From: Lentisphaerota bacterium | GTDB lineage: Bacteria; Verrucomicrobiota; Lentisphaeria; Victivallales; Victivallaceae | Direction of reading: 5' to 3' | Assembly: GCA_015061725.1 (NCBI GenBank) | Contig: SUVX01000009.1 | Location: forward strand, 1-64,000 | DNA length: 64,000 nucleotides | Shown here: positions 9,226-17,945 of the stretch, piece after piece | Layout of the letters: each line of letters starts with the position of its first letter | How positions within the stretch are numbered: the first letter of the stretch is position 1 | The notes under the pieces: generated by a model | The model's database searches: none | What the model was told of the DNA's origin: nothing | The model's input: only the letters and a program-made list of their open reading frames with translations | Program-made: the position numbers and the translations under genes

Positions 9226-10385
9226 AAAATAAAATTATATTCCTTGTATTTGTATCCGGCAGTATTCTTTTCGGAGATACGATTCTTGATGTCTGTAAAT
9301 TCGGCGCTGTTCCCAATGACGGAAAAGATGATACTGCTGCGGTGGAAAAAGCTCTTCAACAGGCATTCAAACGCCGCAAGGGATACCGTAACGGACGGTA
9401 TGTTTCAGCCCCCGCTGTGCATTTTCCTTACGGACAATATCATTTGAGCCGTCCTCTGAAAGTGCCGGCTTGTGCGGCTCTCACCGGCGAAGGCGGAGGC
9501 ACATTTCTCATATATACCGGTTCAAAAAATGATACTGTCTTTACGGTTGAGGCTTCAACTCAGCGGGTGGAAAATCTGATTTTTTGCGGAGGAAAAACGC
9601 ATTTGCAGTTTTCCAATCCCAACTGGGATACGACTCTGATAACGATCAGGAACTGCCGTTTTCTGAATGCTTCAGGAGTTGCGATACGGATAATTCCATC
9701 CGGCAACAAGGATCATATGTCCGCTTTGACGTTGATTGAAAACGCCGTATTTGAGGGGAATTACCAATGTGTTGAAAATACTGGAGATCTTTTTAAAATC
9801 CGCGACAGCTGGGTGCAGCTCAAACAGCCGCAAATGGCTGATGGTGCAGCTTTTATCAACCGTTCCGGCAGGATGATGCTGGAAAATGTCTGCGGAGTTC
9901 CGTCTGCCAATCCCCCGAAAGGTAAAGAATATCTGCAAAATGTCCGTTGGATCGATAATTACGGAGCCATCCGCTGCAATATGGTCCGCTTCGGCGGAGA
10001 GGGCGGCGGGATTCCCATCGTCTATCATTACGGCGACGGAAGAAGAAAAACATCTCATCTGCAGGGAAACGGCAAAGAGATCATTATTGAAAACTCCGAA
10101 GTCTATCCCGGACAGCTCAAACGGAAAAACCGTTGTGTGATGCGTCTGTTTGAACTTCCGTCCCAAATACGCTACGAGGGCAATCACGGGCATACTGACA
10201 GACCGGTAATCATTCTTGAACCGGCTCTGGCTGAGCGTTTGAAAAAAAATCCTCCCGGCAAAGACAGAACGACTTTCTTTTTCAGCTATTCGTTCCGCAA
10301 CAATACCGGCGCAAAATTGCAGATCCCGGAAGTACTGCACGATCTTATCAGCGCAGACTCTGAAATCGACAGGAGAAAAAAATGA
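9222..10385 (+). CDS. Secreted right-handed beta-helix protein, paralogue
   Basis: This protein is 387 residues with a signal peptide ending near FGDT, then LDVCKFGAVPNDGKDDTAAVEKA, again the pectate-lyase-3 type opening. It shares with its upstream neighbour a GGGTFLIYTGSKN-like coil, the RNCRFLNASGVA block and RWIDNYGAI...RFGGEGGG. It lacks the neighbour's C-terminal sandwich, so the two are diverged tandem duplicates. ATGA overlaps on both sides show tight coupling. The likely site is the periplasm or cell surface and the substrate a complex glycan. Enzymatic activity is not proven from sequence. Confidence 0.8.
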   Translation: MKNKIIFLVFVSGSILFGDTILDVCKFGAVPNDGKDDTAAVEKALQQAFKRRKGYRNGRYVSAPAVHFPYGQYHLSRPLKVPACAALTGEGGGTFLIYTGSKNDTVFTVEASTQRVENLIFCGGKTHLQFSNPNWDTTLITIRNCRFLNASGVAIRIIPSGNKDHMSALTLIENAVFEGNYQCVENTGDLFKIRDSWVQLKQPQMADGAAFINRSGRMMLENVCGVPSANPPKGKEYLQNVRWIDNYGAIRCNMVRFGGEGGGIPIVYHYGDGRRKTSHLQGNGKEIIIENSEVYPGQLKRKNRCVMRLFELPSQIRYEGNHGHTDRPVIILEPALAERLKKNPPGKDRTTFFFSYSFRNNTGAKLQIPEVLHDLISADSEIDRRKK

Positions 10386-11713
10386 CCCGATTTCCGATAC
10401 GCGGTTTCAATATGTGTGAATCACTTCTGCGGCACACGCCTGATGAACTGCGGCGTTTTCTGCGGCGTATGAAGTCTCTGAATTTCAACACCGTCATCAT
10501 ACATTATGATTACGGCTGGAAGCATTATCATGACATTATCTGCGAAGAATGCCGCAAATCCGGCGTGGATATAACGCTTATGACTTTTGGTCCGAGAACG
10601 TTTTTTTCCCTTTCCGGCTGCAGCCGGGAGCATTTCGCAAAAGACGGGAACGGAAAATCATTCACTTCGACAGCAGAATGTGAAACACACCCTTGTTTTT
10701 CGGATCCCCGTGCCCTTGAACTGTTCTGCCGCGGAGCAGAGATATGGCTCCAACAGCTGCCTCCGGAAATCCGTCGTGTCCATATGCGCGCCGGAGACGG
10801 TCATCTCTTCTGCCGGTGTCCCGAGTGCAGAAACAAAACAGTTCAGGATCTCTGGCAGCCGTTTGTTGCCGGATTCGTCAACGCTGCCAAAAAACACCGC
10901 CCGGATCTTCAGCTGGAAACTGATGTTTATTACGGCAGATACGAATTGCCTCAAAATTGCAGCGCGCACGAGCAGTTGGATTTCATCATGTTTGATCCGT
11001 TTTTGCGCTCGCCGCTTTATCCGCTGAACGACATGAACGCCCCGGAAATACACTCTGTGCTGCTGGAACATCTGAAGCAGTGGTGCAAACGTTTCCCCGG
11101 CAAAGTCTATATCCACGAAAATACGATGAAGCAGGGCTTTTTCGGCGTATTTCAACATGGAACAGATGCCGTTCTTGAGGATTTGAAAACTTTCCGGGAA
11201 ACCGGCGTTCAGGGAGTATGCTTTGAAGCCTATGAACCGGGATATTCTGCCTTTGAAGAGATGTTTGAAACCATTTCCCCGGCAATGAATGGAGAAGTTG
11301 TGCCGTCAGTCCATGATCCTGTTGCCGATTGGTGCCGCCGGAATAAAGAAATACAATGGTGCAGAAGCATTGAGCAGCACCCGGAGCGTTTTCTGCCGCC
11401 GGGAGATGATTTGGAATATGAAAAACTTATCAGCCGTATACACAGTTGCCCTATTGACAGCAAACTGTACCGGGAATATCTTGATTTTGCCATGGCACGT
11501 CAGGATAAACTTGACTGGCTGTACGGATGTTTTACCATCGCCAGGCGCGGCAGACTCGCCGGGACTCTGAAATGGGAGGGACTCTCTCCGCTTGCACAGG
11601 ATTTCAGCACCCGCACAAAACTCTGGGATTTTCTGGAAGATCTTCCGCATCATCAATCTGCCCTTGAAGTCGGCAGACAGATAGCTGAAGAACTCTACCG
11701 CTGTGCGCGTTAA
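10382..11713 (+). CDS. Barrel protein with C-x-C-x2-C site, DUF4838-like
   Basis: A 443-residue protein without signal peptide. The first 310 residues read as a TIM-barrel (NFNTVIIHYDYGW, RRVHMRAGDGHLF, QLETDVYYGRYEL, GKVYIHENTM). A CRCPEC cysteine cluster (C144, C146, C149) resembles the CYCKDC cluster of the DUF4838 protein at 55141, suggesting relatedness to that glycoside-hydrolase-like family. It closes the operon, overlapping the previous gene by ATGA, with a terminator 80 bp downstream. Lacking an export signal, it probably handles products inside the cell. The substrate is unknown. Confidence 0.6.
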   Translation: MTRFPIRGFNMCESLLRHTPDELRRFLRRMKSLNFNTVIIHYDYGWKHYHDIICEECRKSGVDITLMTFGPRTFFSLSGCSREHFAKDGNGKSFTSTAECETHPCFSDPRALELFCRGAEIWLQQLPPEIRRVHMRAGDGHLFCRCPECRNKTVQDLWQPFVAGFVNAAKKHRPDLQLETDVYYGRYELPQNCSAHEQLDFIMFDPFLRSPLYPLNDMNAPEIHSVLLEHLKQWCKRFPGKVYIHENTMKQGFFGVFQHGTDAVLEDLKTFRETGVQGVCFEAYEPGYSAFEEMFETISPAMNGEVVPSVHDPVADWCRRNKEIQWCRSIEQHPERFLPPGDDLEYEKLISRIHSCPIDSKLYREYLDFAMARQDKLDWLYGCFTIARRGRLAGTLKWEGLSPLAQDFSTRTKLWDFLEDLPHHQSALEVGRQIAEELYRCAR

Positions 11714-11791
11714 AAATTCCCATACTCTCAAAGCGGAATAATCTGTTTCCCGCTGCAGACGCTGTTCGCGATACGGACAGGTCATTCCGCT

Positions 11792-11843
11792 GCTGCTTTC
11801 CCGGGAGCCATCTGTCCTTGCCGGGAACAGCATTATTTTTTTA
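11792..11843 (+). terminator. Intrinsic terminator of the LacI-linked operon
   Basis: A stem formed by GCTGCTTTCCCGG (from 11792) and CCGGGAACAGC (11821-11831), with a two-base bulge, is followed by ATTATTTTTTT. It lies 80 bp after the stop of the barrel protein and before recJ on the same strand. The rest of 11714-11996 holds no gene that I can see. Confidence 0.65.
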
Positions 11844-11996
11844 CGATTCCTCTTAATTTCTGCGCCATACTTTGCAAATACACAGCTTTTCTGCCGGTAT
11901 TTAAGGGTTTCTTGCTTTTTTTTCTGAAAATGCTTGGCAAAATCAGTAAAGAGGGGTTATCTTATAGAGTATGTTTAATAACTTGAAAGAGAAAAA

Positions 11997-13709
11997 ATGG
12001 GTGCTAAAACTTGGAAACTGGCCGGGATTGAAAACACTGATGAGATCAAAAAGATGCAGACCGAACTGGGTTTGCCGCGTCCGATCGCAGTCTATTTCTC
12101 TGCCCGGGGAATCGGCGTGAAAGATGTTCCTGACTTTCTTTCACCGAAATTGGGTAATTTGAGTGATCCTTACCGTTTTCCGGGGATCAAAGAGGCTTCC
12201 GCCCGTCTGTGGGAGGCAATTTCACGCCGTGAGCCGATTTTGATTCACGGTGATTACGATACTGACGGTATCACGGCAAGCGCACTTCTGGCATTTGTTC
12301 TGCGCCAGAACGGTGCAACTGTCTACTCCTTCATCCCCCACCGTTTTGATGACGGTTACGGATTTACGCCGGAGTCTCTGGATAAAGCTCTTGAAGCTTT
12401 CGGTTCCTGCGGTGTGCTTGTAACTGTTGACTGCGGTATCACCAGCTGCGATGCCGTCAAAGTTGCGGTTGAACGCGGTATCGATGTCATCATCACCGAC
12501 CACCACGAAGCCGGAGCCGAACTGCCTGCGGCTCTGGCAGTCATCAATCCCAAAGTCTATCCTGAACTGGAAGATCTTCAGCTGCTTTCCGGTGCGGGAA
12601 CAGCGTTCAAGCTTTCTCATGCCTTCATCAAATACGGCAGAGAAAACAACCTCGGCGGCTTTCAGACCCGTCTGGAAGAGGTTCTGGACTACGTTGCTCT
12701 GGGAACCGTTGCCGATATCGTGCCGCTTCAGGGAGAAAACCGTATCATGGTCAAATACGGTATCGAGGCTCTGCGCCGTCAGCTGCGCCCCGGTGTACGC
12801 GCTCTGATTGAAAGTTCAAAACTTCATTCGGATCTTTCCCCCTCGGATATCACTTTCCGCATGGCGCCGCGCATCAATGCCGCCGGAAGAGTCGGAGACG
12901 CCAATGTCGCCTTGCAGCTGCTTGAATCCGAACACATTGTCGATGCCTACAACTGCGCCTCTCAGCTGGAATCCTTTAACCGTATCCGTCAGGAAAAGGA
13001 ACAGGAGATCTATCAGGAGGCCTGTGAACAAATTGAACGCAATCTCGCCTGGCAGAGTCCCTATGCTCTGCTCGTTGCCGGTCGTGACTGGCATCAGGGC
13101 GTTATCGGAATCGTCGCTTCACGTCTTGCCCGTGATTACAACCGTCCCACGATCGTTCTGACCATTCAGGGCGACGATGCCTACGGTTCCGGACGCAGTG
13201 TTTCCTGCCTGAATCTGGTGGACGTTTTGAGCAAATCCGCCCATCTTCTTGAACGTTACGGCGGTCACCCCATGGCTGTCGGTATCGGACTTAAAGCCGA
13301 AAGAATCGCTGCTTTCTTTGAAGCGATGGATCAAGAGATCCGTACCCGTGTCACTTCTTCAGATCTTGAGAGTTTCATCTCCTATGACGGAGACGCTCAG
13401 CTGCACGAACTGACACCGGAATTCTTTGACTATCTGACCCAACTGTCTCCTTTCGGACACAGCAACCCCAAGCCGGTTTACCGCTTCAGTGAACTGCGCG
13501 TTGTCCGCTGCAGTCCCGTCGGCGGCGGTGCCCACACCCGCGGAACCTTCTCCGGCAGAATGGGACAGATGGACTTCATCGCATTCAACCGTCCCGTTTC
13601 CATGTTCCAGGATAAACTGCTGGACGTCCTCGCAACACCCCAGCTCAACAAACACATGAACATGGATACCCCCCAGCTCAACATCGTCGATGTCCGCGAC
13701 GTTTATTAA
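11997..13709 (+). CDS. recJ: Single-stranded-DNA-specific exonuclease RecJ
   Basis: RecJ degrades single-stranded DNA 5' to 3' in recombination and mismatch repair. The DHH phosphoesterase motifs are clear: GDYDTDG (85-91), VDCGITS (144-150) and DHHEAG (168-173), followed by the DHHA1 part with GRSVS and GGHPMAVG near residue 400-425. The length of 570 is typical. There is no neighbour with a related function. The start ATG follows GAAAGAGAAAAA. A truncated palindromic repeat begins 2 bp after the stop. Confidence 0.96.
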   Translation: MGAKTWKLAGIENTDEIKKMQTELGLPRPIAVYFSARGIGVKDVPDFLSPKLGNLSDPYRFPGIKEASARLWEAISRREPILIHGDYDTDGITASALLAFVLRQNGATVYSFIPHRFDDGYGFTPESLDKALEAFGSCGVLVTVDCGITSCDAVKVAVERGIDVIITDHHEAGAELPAALAVINPKVYPELEDLQLLSGAGTAFKLSHAFIKYGRENNLGGFQTRLEEVLDYVALGTVADIVPLQGENRIMVKYGIEALRRQLRPGVRALIESSKLHSDLSPSDITFRMAPRINAAGRVGDANVALQLLESEHIVDAYNCASQLESFNRIRQEKEQEIYQEACEQIERNLAWQSPYALLVAGRDWHQGVIGIVASRLARDYNRPTIVLTIQGDDAYGSGRSVSCLNLVDVLSKSAHLLERYGGHPMAVGIGLKAERIAAFFEAMDQEIRTRVTSSDLESFISYDGDAQLHELTPEFFDYLTQLSPFGHSNPKPVYRFSELRVVRCSPVGGGAHTRGTFSGRMGQMDFIAFNRPVSMFQDKLLDVLATPQLNKHMNMDTPQLNIVDVRDVY

Positions 13710-13710
13710 G

Positions 13711-13955
13711 CTGTGGGAACCGGGGGGAGGCGAAAAACTTTTTTTCCCGGGAAAAAGCCGAAACGTCGGCTTCGGTATATTTTTGTTTCCTCCCTGTCCA
13801 CCGTAGCCTTTGGTATGATTTACCTGTGAGGCAGGTTTGTTGTTCCGCCGTCTCCCCGAAGGGCAAGACGGCGTGACTCCGGAGCCGACGTTTCGGCAAA
13901 GCGGGGTATTTTGTTGATGGTATGATTTGCCGTTGAGGTGCGTTTACTTTTTCCA
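13711..13955. repeat. Half palindrome A fused to repeat module B
   Basis: The left arm of the long palindrome (GGAACCGGGGGGAGGCGAAA from 13717) breaks off after CCCGGGAAAAA and joins GCCGAAACGTCGGCTTCGG. Module B follows from about 13812: GGTATGATTTACC, then CCGCCGTCTCCCCGAAGGG and AAGACGGCG forming a hairpin, then CGACGTTTCGGCAAAGCGGGG and TATTTTGTTGATGG. Module B also appears at 25553, 33240 (reverse), 43612 and 45822. This copy looks like a junction between two repeat types. Confidence 0.7.
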
Positions 13956-13996
13956 CTGCACTGACATCAAGCTGCTGCAAAGCTTATTTGTTTATA

Positions 13997-14037
13997 TTGA
14001 CATTTAACTGTTTTTCGTGTACATTATAAGAACAGTT
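13997..14037 (+). promoter_or_regulatory. Putative promoter with overlapping operator
   Basis: TTGACA at 13997-14002 and TACATT at 14020-14025 are spaced 17 bp, 37 bases before the ATG at 14062. AACTGTT (14006-14012) and AACAGTT (14031-14037) form a perfect inverted repeat around the -10 with 18 bp between arms, a layout expected of a repressor site. The binding protein is unknown. Confidence 0.55.
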
Positions 14038-14061
14038 ATTTTACAAATAAGGTTTGGTTTC

Positions 14062-15528
14062 ATGATAGACTTTTCAATTTGTCAGGCGTCTCTGGAACGC
14101 AATATTAAAAAGGCGCGCGAAAACGGCATTATTCTGCCGACGATATCCCAGCTGAAAAATCCGGAAACTGTTCCGGAGGAGATCAAAGAAAGACTCCGCC
14201 ATGTCGGTATGCAGGACTTTTCCCCCCTCAATCTTTTCCGTATCACCTGGAAGAATGAACCTGTGCATTTCGGCGGAACTTACGGAAAACCCAATATTAT
14301 TGAACTGCCGCATGAACTGACCGGAGTCCGTGCGCGGATTTTCTGTCTGGTCGGCAAATGGTTTCCCACCGGCTGCCATAAAGTCGGCGCCGCCTACGGA
14401 TGTATGGTTCCCAAACTGGTGACGGGACAGTTCGACGCCGCCAATCAGAAGTCTGTCTGGCCCTCTACCGGCAACTTTTGCCGGGGCGGTGCATTCAATG
14501 CCAAAATCCTTTCCTGCGAATCCATCGCCGTCATGCCTGAAAATATGAGTCAGGAACGCTTTGAATGGCTCTCGGGCATCGTCAGCGAAACTTTGCGTAT
14601 TTCAGGCGGTGACTCCAACGTCAAGGCGGTGTTTGATTGTGTCAATGAACTCAAACGCACCCGCAGTGATGCCATGATCTTCAACCAGTTTGACGAGATG
14701 GGCAACCACTTGTGGCACTATCATGTGACCGGGACTGCCGCAAGTGAAGCTTTTGAAATGCTCCGCACTGAGGGCGACCGCTTTGCCGGTGTCTGTTTTG
14801 CAACAGGTTCCGCAGGTACCATCGGATGCGCTGATTATCTCAAAGAAAAATATCCCTGCATCAAGGTTTCCGCTGTGGAGTCTCTGCAGTGTCCCACCAT
14901 GCTCAACAACGGTTTCGGAGAACACCGCATCGAGGGTATCGGCGACCGTCATGTGCCGTGGATCCACAACATCCGCAATACCGATAACGTCATTTGTATC
15001 GACGATAACGATCCCATGCGGATTTTGCGCCTTTTCAATGAAAAAGCCGGAAGGCAGTATCTCAAAGAAGAGGCAAAAGTTGATCCGGAATTCGTTGACA
15101 ATCTGGATATTTTCGGTATTTCAGGTATCGCCAACGTGCTTGCCTGTATCAAAATGGCAAAGTATTATGAATTGACTGAAAAGGATATTCTGGGAACCGT
15201 ATTGACCGATACTTCTGCATTGTATCAATCCCGCATCCGCGAACTTGCAGCGGCGCAGGGAGAATACTCTGTAAGCAAGGCGGCGGTGGATCATGCTTAT
15301 GCCATGCTCGGCGCAAGGACTGATTACGTCAATGAGTTGACCTATCCCGAACGCAAACAGATCCACAACCTCAAATATTACACCTGGGTCGAACAGCAGG
15401 GTCATGCCGCAAGCGAACTCAATGCCCTCTGGTATCAGCCCGAAAACACCTGGGATTCCGTCCACCGCGATATCACGCAGCTGGATGAACTGATTGAAAA
15501 CTTCAACCGGGCAGTTGCCGGAGCGTAA
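14062..15528 (+). CDS. PLP-dependent enzyme, fold type II
   Basis: A 488-residue member of the cysteine synthase/tryptophan synthase beta superfamily. Lys107 in GCHKVGAA is the candidate Schiff-base lysine, and CFATGSAGTIG near residue 265 is the phosphate-binding glycine loop. It is longer than a typical cysteine synthase by about 170 residues and does not match CysK in detail, so the amino-acid substrate cannot be named. I start at 14062, which has AATAAGG upstream, rather than an earlier in-frame codon at 14017 that lies inside the promoter. The permease gene starts one base after its stop. Confidence 0.8.
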   Translation: MIDFSICQASLERNIKKARENGIILPTISQLKNPETVPEEIKERLRHVGMQDFSPLNLFRITWKNEPVHFGGTYGKPNIIELPHELTGVRARIFCLVGKWFPTGCHKVGAAYGCMVPKLVTGQFDAANQKSVWPSTGNFCRGGAFNAKILSCESIAVMPENMSQERFEWLSGIVSETLRISGGDSNVKAVFDCVNELKRTRSDAMIFNQFDEMGNHLWHYHVTGTAASEAFEMLRTEGDRFAGVCFATGSAGTIGCADYLKEKYPCIKVSAVESLQCPTMLNNGFGEHRIEGIGDRHVPWIHNIRNTDNVICIDDNDPMRILRLFNEKAGRQYLKEEAKVDPEFVDNLDIFGISGIANVLACIKMAKYYELTEKDILGTVLTDTSALYQSRIRELAAAQGEYSVSKAAVDHAYAMLGARTDYVNELTYPERKQIHNLKYYTWVEQQGHAASELNALWYQPENTWDSVHRDITQLDELIENFNRAVAGA

Positions 15529-15529
15529 G

Positions 15530-16642
15530 ATGTCCGTCTCTGCGGTGCTGAAAAAAATACAGACGTGTCCGGCGGGTGCGGCAGGATTGGCCGGTGTGCT
15601 TTTTCTGCTGCTTCCGGCAATATACGCACCTTTTATCGCCAACGGCAGACCGTTTGTATTGATGACACCGCAGGGAACTTCTTTTCCGTTTCTGGAGTTT
15701 ATTTTTGCGCCGGACAGCAGTGAATTTTTTATCTATCAATTGTTCAACTTTCTGGCAATTTTTCTGCCGTTTCTGCTTTTGTTCAGAAAGAAGAAAATTC
15801 TGCTGTTGTCAACAGCGGTTTTATTGCTGATTCCGTTTATTTTCACCTCTCCGCGCATGGATAAGACCGATTACCGCAAACTTGCTGAACGCCCCGGCGT
15901 GCGGAGTATTTTTGCGCCGATTCCCTACGGACCTGTGGAAATCGTTTCTCCGCCCTGCGAAAAGCCCTCGTTGCGGCATTTTCTCGGCACGGATACCGTT
16001 GGGCGCGATGTGGCAAGCCGCTTGATTTACGGTACGCGCGTCTCTCTTGCCGTCGGAATCCTGGCAACGGGCATTGCGCTTGTGATCGGGACTTCGGTCG
16101 GACTTGCCGCCGGATATTTCAGAGGATGGTTCGATCTGTGTGTCATGCGTCTGGTTGAGATACTTTTGTGTTTTCCGACTTTTCTATTGCTGTTGATTCT
16201 GATGTCCCTGCTGGGAGATTACAAGTTTGAACAATCCATCCCCATTGTGATTCTTGTTATCGGACTTACCGGCTGGATCGGACTTGCCTTTCTCGTGCGC
16301 GGAGAAGTCCTCAAACAGTGCGCGCTTCCCTATGTCGCAAGTTGTGTCGTTGCCGGAGTCCCCGCATGGCGGATCATGTATAAACATTTGCTCCCCAACA
16401 TTACCGGTCCCATATTGATTTCGTTCACTTTCGGCGTTGCGGGAGCGATTCTTTCTGAAAGTTCGCTGAGTTTTCTCGGATTCGGTGTTCAGCCGCCGAC
16501 ACCCAGCTGGGGCGGACTTCTGCGTCAGGCATTTGACAATCCTCTTGACTACTGGCACCTGACTTTTTTCCCGGGACTGGCTCTTTTTATTGCGATTTTG
16601 TCGTTCAACTTTTCTTCTTATTTTTTCCGTAAAGCGAAGTAG
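15530..16642 (+). CDS. OppC-like ABC transporter permease, alone
   Basis: A 370-residue membrane protein. The C-terminal 230 residues form a typical dipeptide/oligopeptide BPD_transp permease: LGTDTVGRDVASRLIYGTR, the EAA-loop-like VAGVPAWRIMYKHLLPN, and LGFGVQPPTPSWGG. About 130 residues lie before the family's usual LGTD start and include several membrane segments, more than a standard OppC. The start at 15530 has GGAG upstream and lies just after the PLP enzyme's stop. No OppA, OppB, OppD or OppF gene is adjacent, so its partners must be encoded elsewhere. It may serve the amino-acid chemistry of its neighbour, but that is inference. Confidence 0.85.
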   Translation: MSVSAVLKKIQTCPAGAAGLAGVLFLLLPAIYAPFIANGRPFVLMTPQGTSFPFLEFIFAPDSSEFFIYQLFNFLAIFLPFLLLFRKKKILLLSTAVLLLIPFIFTSPRMDKTDYRKLAERPGVRSIFAPIPYGPVEIVSPPCEKPSLRHFLGTDTVGRDVASRLIYGTRVSLAVGILATGIALVIGTSVGLAAGYFRGWFDLCVMRLVEILLCFPTFLLLLILMSLLGDYKFEQSIPIVILVIGLTGWIGLAFLVRGEVLKQCALPYVASCVVAGVPAWRIMYKHLLPNITGPILISFTFGVAGAILSESSLSFLGFGVQPPTPSWGGLLRQAFDNPLDYWHLTFFPGLALFIAILSFNFSSYFFRKAK

Positions 16643-16650
16643 TGTGAAGT

Positions 16651-17628
16651 ATGGAACTTTTTATCAACAATAATCTGGATGCCGCTTATAATCTGGCTCT
16701 CGAAGAAGTACTGACCCGCAATTATCCGACAGGATTCCTCATGCTCTGGCGCAACGCCAATGCCATCATTGTCGGACGCAATCAGAATACCGCCGCTGAA
16801 ATCAATGCGGAGAAAGTCCGTGAATTCAACACCAAAGTCGTCCGTCGTTCCACGGGCGGCGGGGCGGTTTATCATGATGCGGGCAATCTCAATTACTCCA
16901 TCGCCGTTCCCGGAAGACTCACTGAACACGGATCATTTGCTGAAAATGCTGCTCCGGTGCTTGCGGCGTTGAGAGAACTGGGCGTGCCTGCCGTATTTTC
17001 AGGCAGAAATGATATTCTTGTCAATGACTGCAAAGTTTCAGGTTCCGCCCGGGCTGTTCTGGGAGATAAAACCCTTTTTCACGGTACGCTGCTTTTTGAC
17101 TGCAATATGGATATTCTGGAAAAAGTTCTGATTCCGGATCCTGATAAAATCCGTTCAAAGGGAATAAAATCTGTGCGGGCCCGGGTCATGAATTTAAGTT
17201 CTTTTTTTCCGGGTGTCGGCATAGAGGGATTTATAGAAAAATTCGCCTTTGCGCTTCAGGGACAAGTTGCCGGATGTGTTTTAAAAAGTGTTCCTGAAGA
17301 GTTTGTCCTTCAGGCGCAGAAACTTGCCGATGAAAAATACCGCACCTGGGCGTGGAATTACGGAACTGTGTTGACTTATTCTTTTTCCAACTCCCGGCGT
17401 TTCCCTGCCGGACGCGTCAGTGTTGAGTTCAATATCAAAGACAACAGCATCTGCGATCTGCATTTTTCCGGAGACTTTTTCGGACTCCACCCCGCAGAAG
17501 AATTTGCCGAACTGCTCAACGGAACTTCTCTTGAACCTGAGATCCTGCTCAAAAAAATCCAATCCTGCAATTTTGAAAAATGGATCTCCGGCATTTCCGC
17601 CGAAGATATTGCCGATCTTTTTGTTTGA
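16651..17628 (+). CDS. lplA: Lipoate-protein ligase A
   Basis: LplA activates free lipoate with ATP and attaches it to the E2 or GcvH lipoyl domains. The family signature RRSTGGGAVYHDAGNLNYS begins near residue 70, followed by GRNDILVNDCKVSGSARA with the catalytic lysine in the DCKVSG segment. The length of 325 includes the C-terminal accessory domain. It starts 9 bp after the permease stop, so it is probably the last gene of this plus-strand run. A long palindrome begins 15 bp after its stop. Confidence 0.95.
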   Translation: MELFINNNLDAAYNLALEEVLTRNYPTGFLMLWRNANAIIVGRNQNTAAEINAEKVREFNTKVVRRSTGGGAVYHDAGNLNYSIAVPGRLTEHGSFAENAAPVLAALRELGVPAVFSGRNDILVNDCKVSGSARAVLGDKTLFHGTLLFDCNMDILEKVLIPDPDKIRSKGIKSVRARVMNLSSFFPGVGIEGFIEKFAFALQGQVAGCVLKSVPEEFVLQAQKLADEKYRTWAWNYGTVLTYSFSNSRRFPAGRVSVEFNIKDNSICDLHFSGDFFGLHPAEEFAELLNGTSLEPEILLKKIQSCNFEKWISGISAEDIADLFV

Positions 17629-17635
17629 AGAGGTG

Positions 17636-17722
17636 TGGGAACCGGGGGAGAGGGAAAACTTTTTTTCACGAGAAAAAAAGTTTTCCCTCTCCCCCGAACC
17701 CCCTCTCTCTTTCAAAAAAAGC
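17636..17722. repeat. Long palindrome A, copy with GAGAGGG stem
   Basis: A perfect 24-bp stem (17643-17666 with 17673-17696) encloses the loop CACGAG. The arm starts CGGGGGAGAGGGAAAAC. It is flanked by GTGGGAACC before and by CTCTTTCAAAAAAAGCGGGG after, as in the other copies. The stem sequence differs from the GGAGGCG type at 45736 but both arms changed together. Confidence 0.85.
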
Positions 17723-17945
17723 GGGGCAGGCTGCTCCCGTTGGTCGCAGCGATGGGATGACTCGTGCAAAGAGTAACCGCCGGGGTAAAGCAACGCGCCC
17801 GGAGACTGTGCTCGTTAGAGCCAGTCCCGGGCAATCGGGGATTTTTAAGGGGCAAAGCCCCTTAAACGGTCGGGCAACGCACCCGACCGCTACGCGCTTT
17901 TTTTTGTCAAACTTTTTTTTCTACCGAAAAAAAAGTTTGCGGTAG
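17723..17945. repeat. Repeat module C, reverse copy, reaching a gene end
   Basis: It contains GGCTGCTCCCGTTGGTCGC, also present inverted at 43777-43798, then hairpin TTTAAGGGGC-AAA-GCCCCTTAAA (17844-17866), hairpin CGGTCGGG/CCCGACCG (17867-17889), and an A/T palindrome CAAACTTTTTTTTCTACC with GAAAAAAAAGTTTG (17919-17940). The last part runs into the final codons of the AraC-type gene. No gene is seen between 17629 and 17920. Confidence 0.7.

Noticed and set aside
17636..17722. Simple Rho-independent terminator after lplA
   Set aside because: The T-run lies inside the left arm, not after the stem, and the same element occurs in both orientations, including 160 bp upstream of a gene start at 43834.
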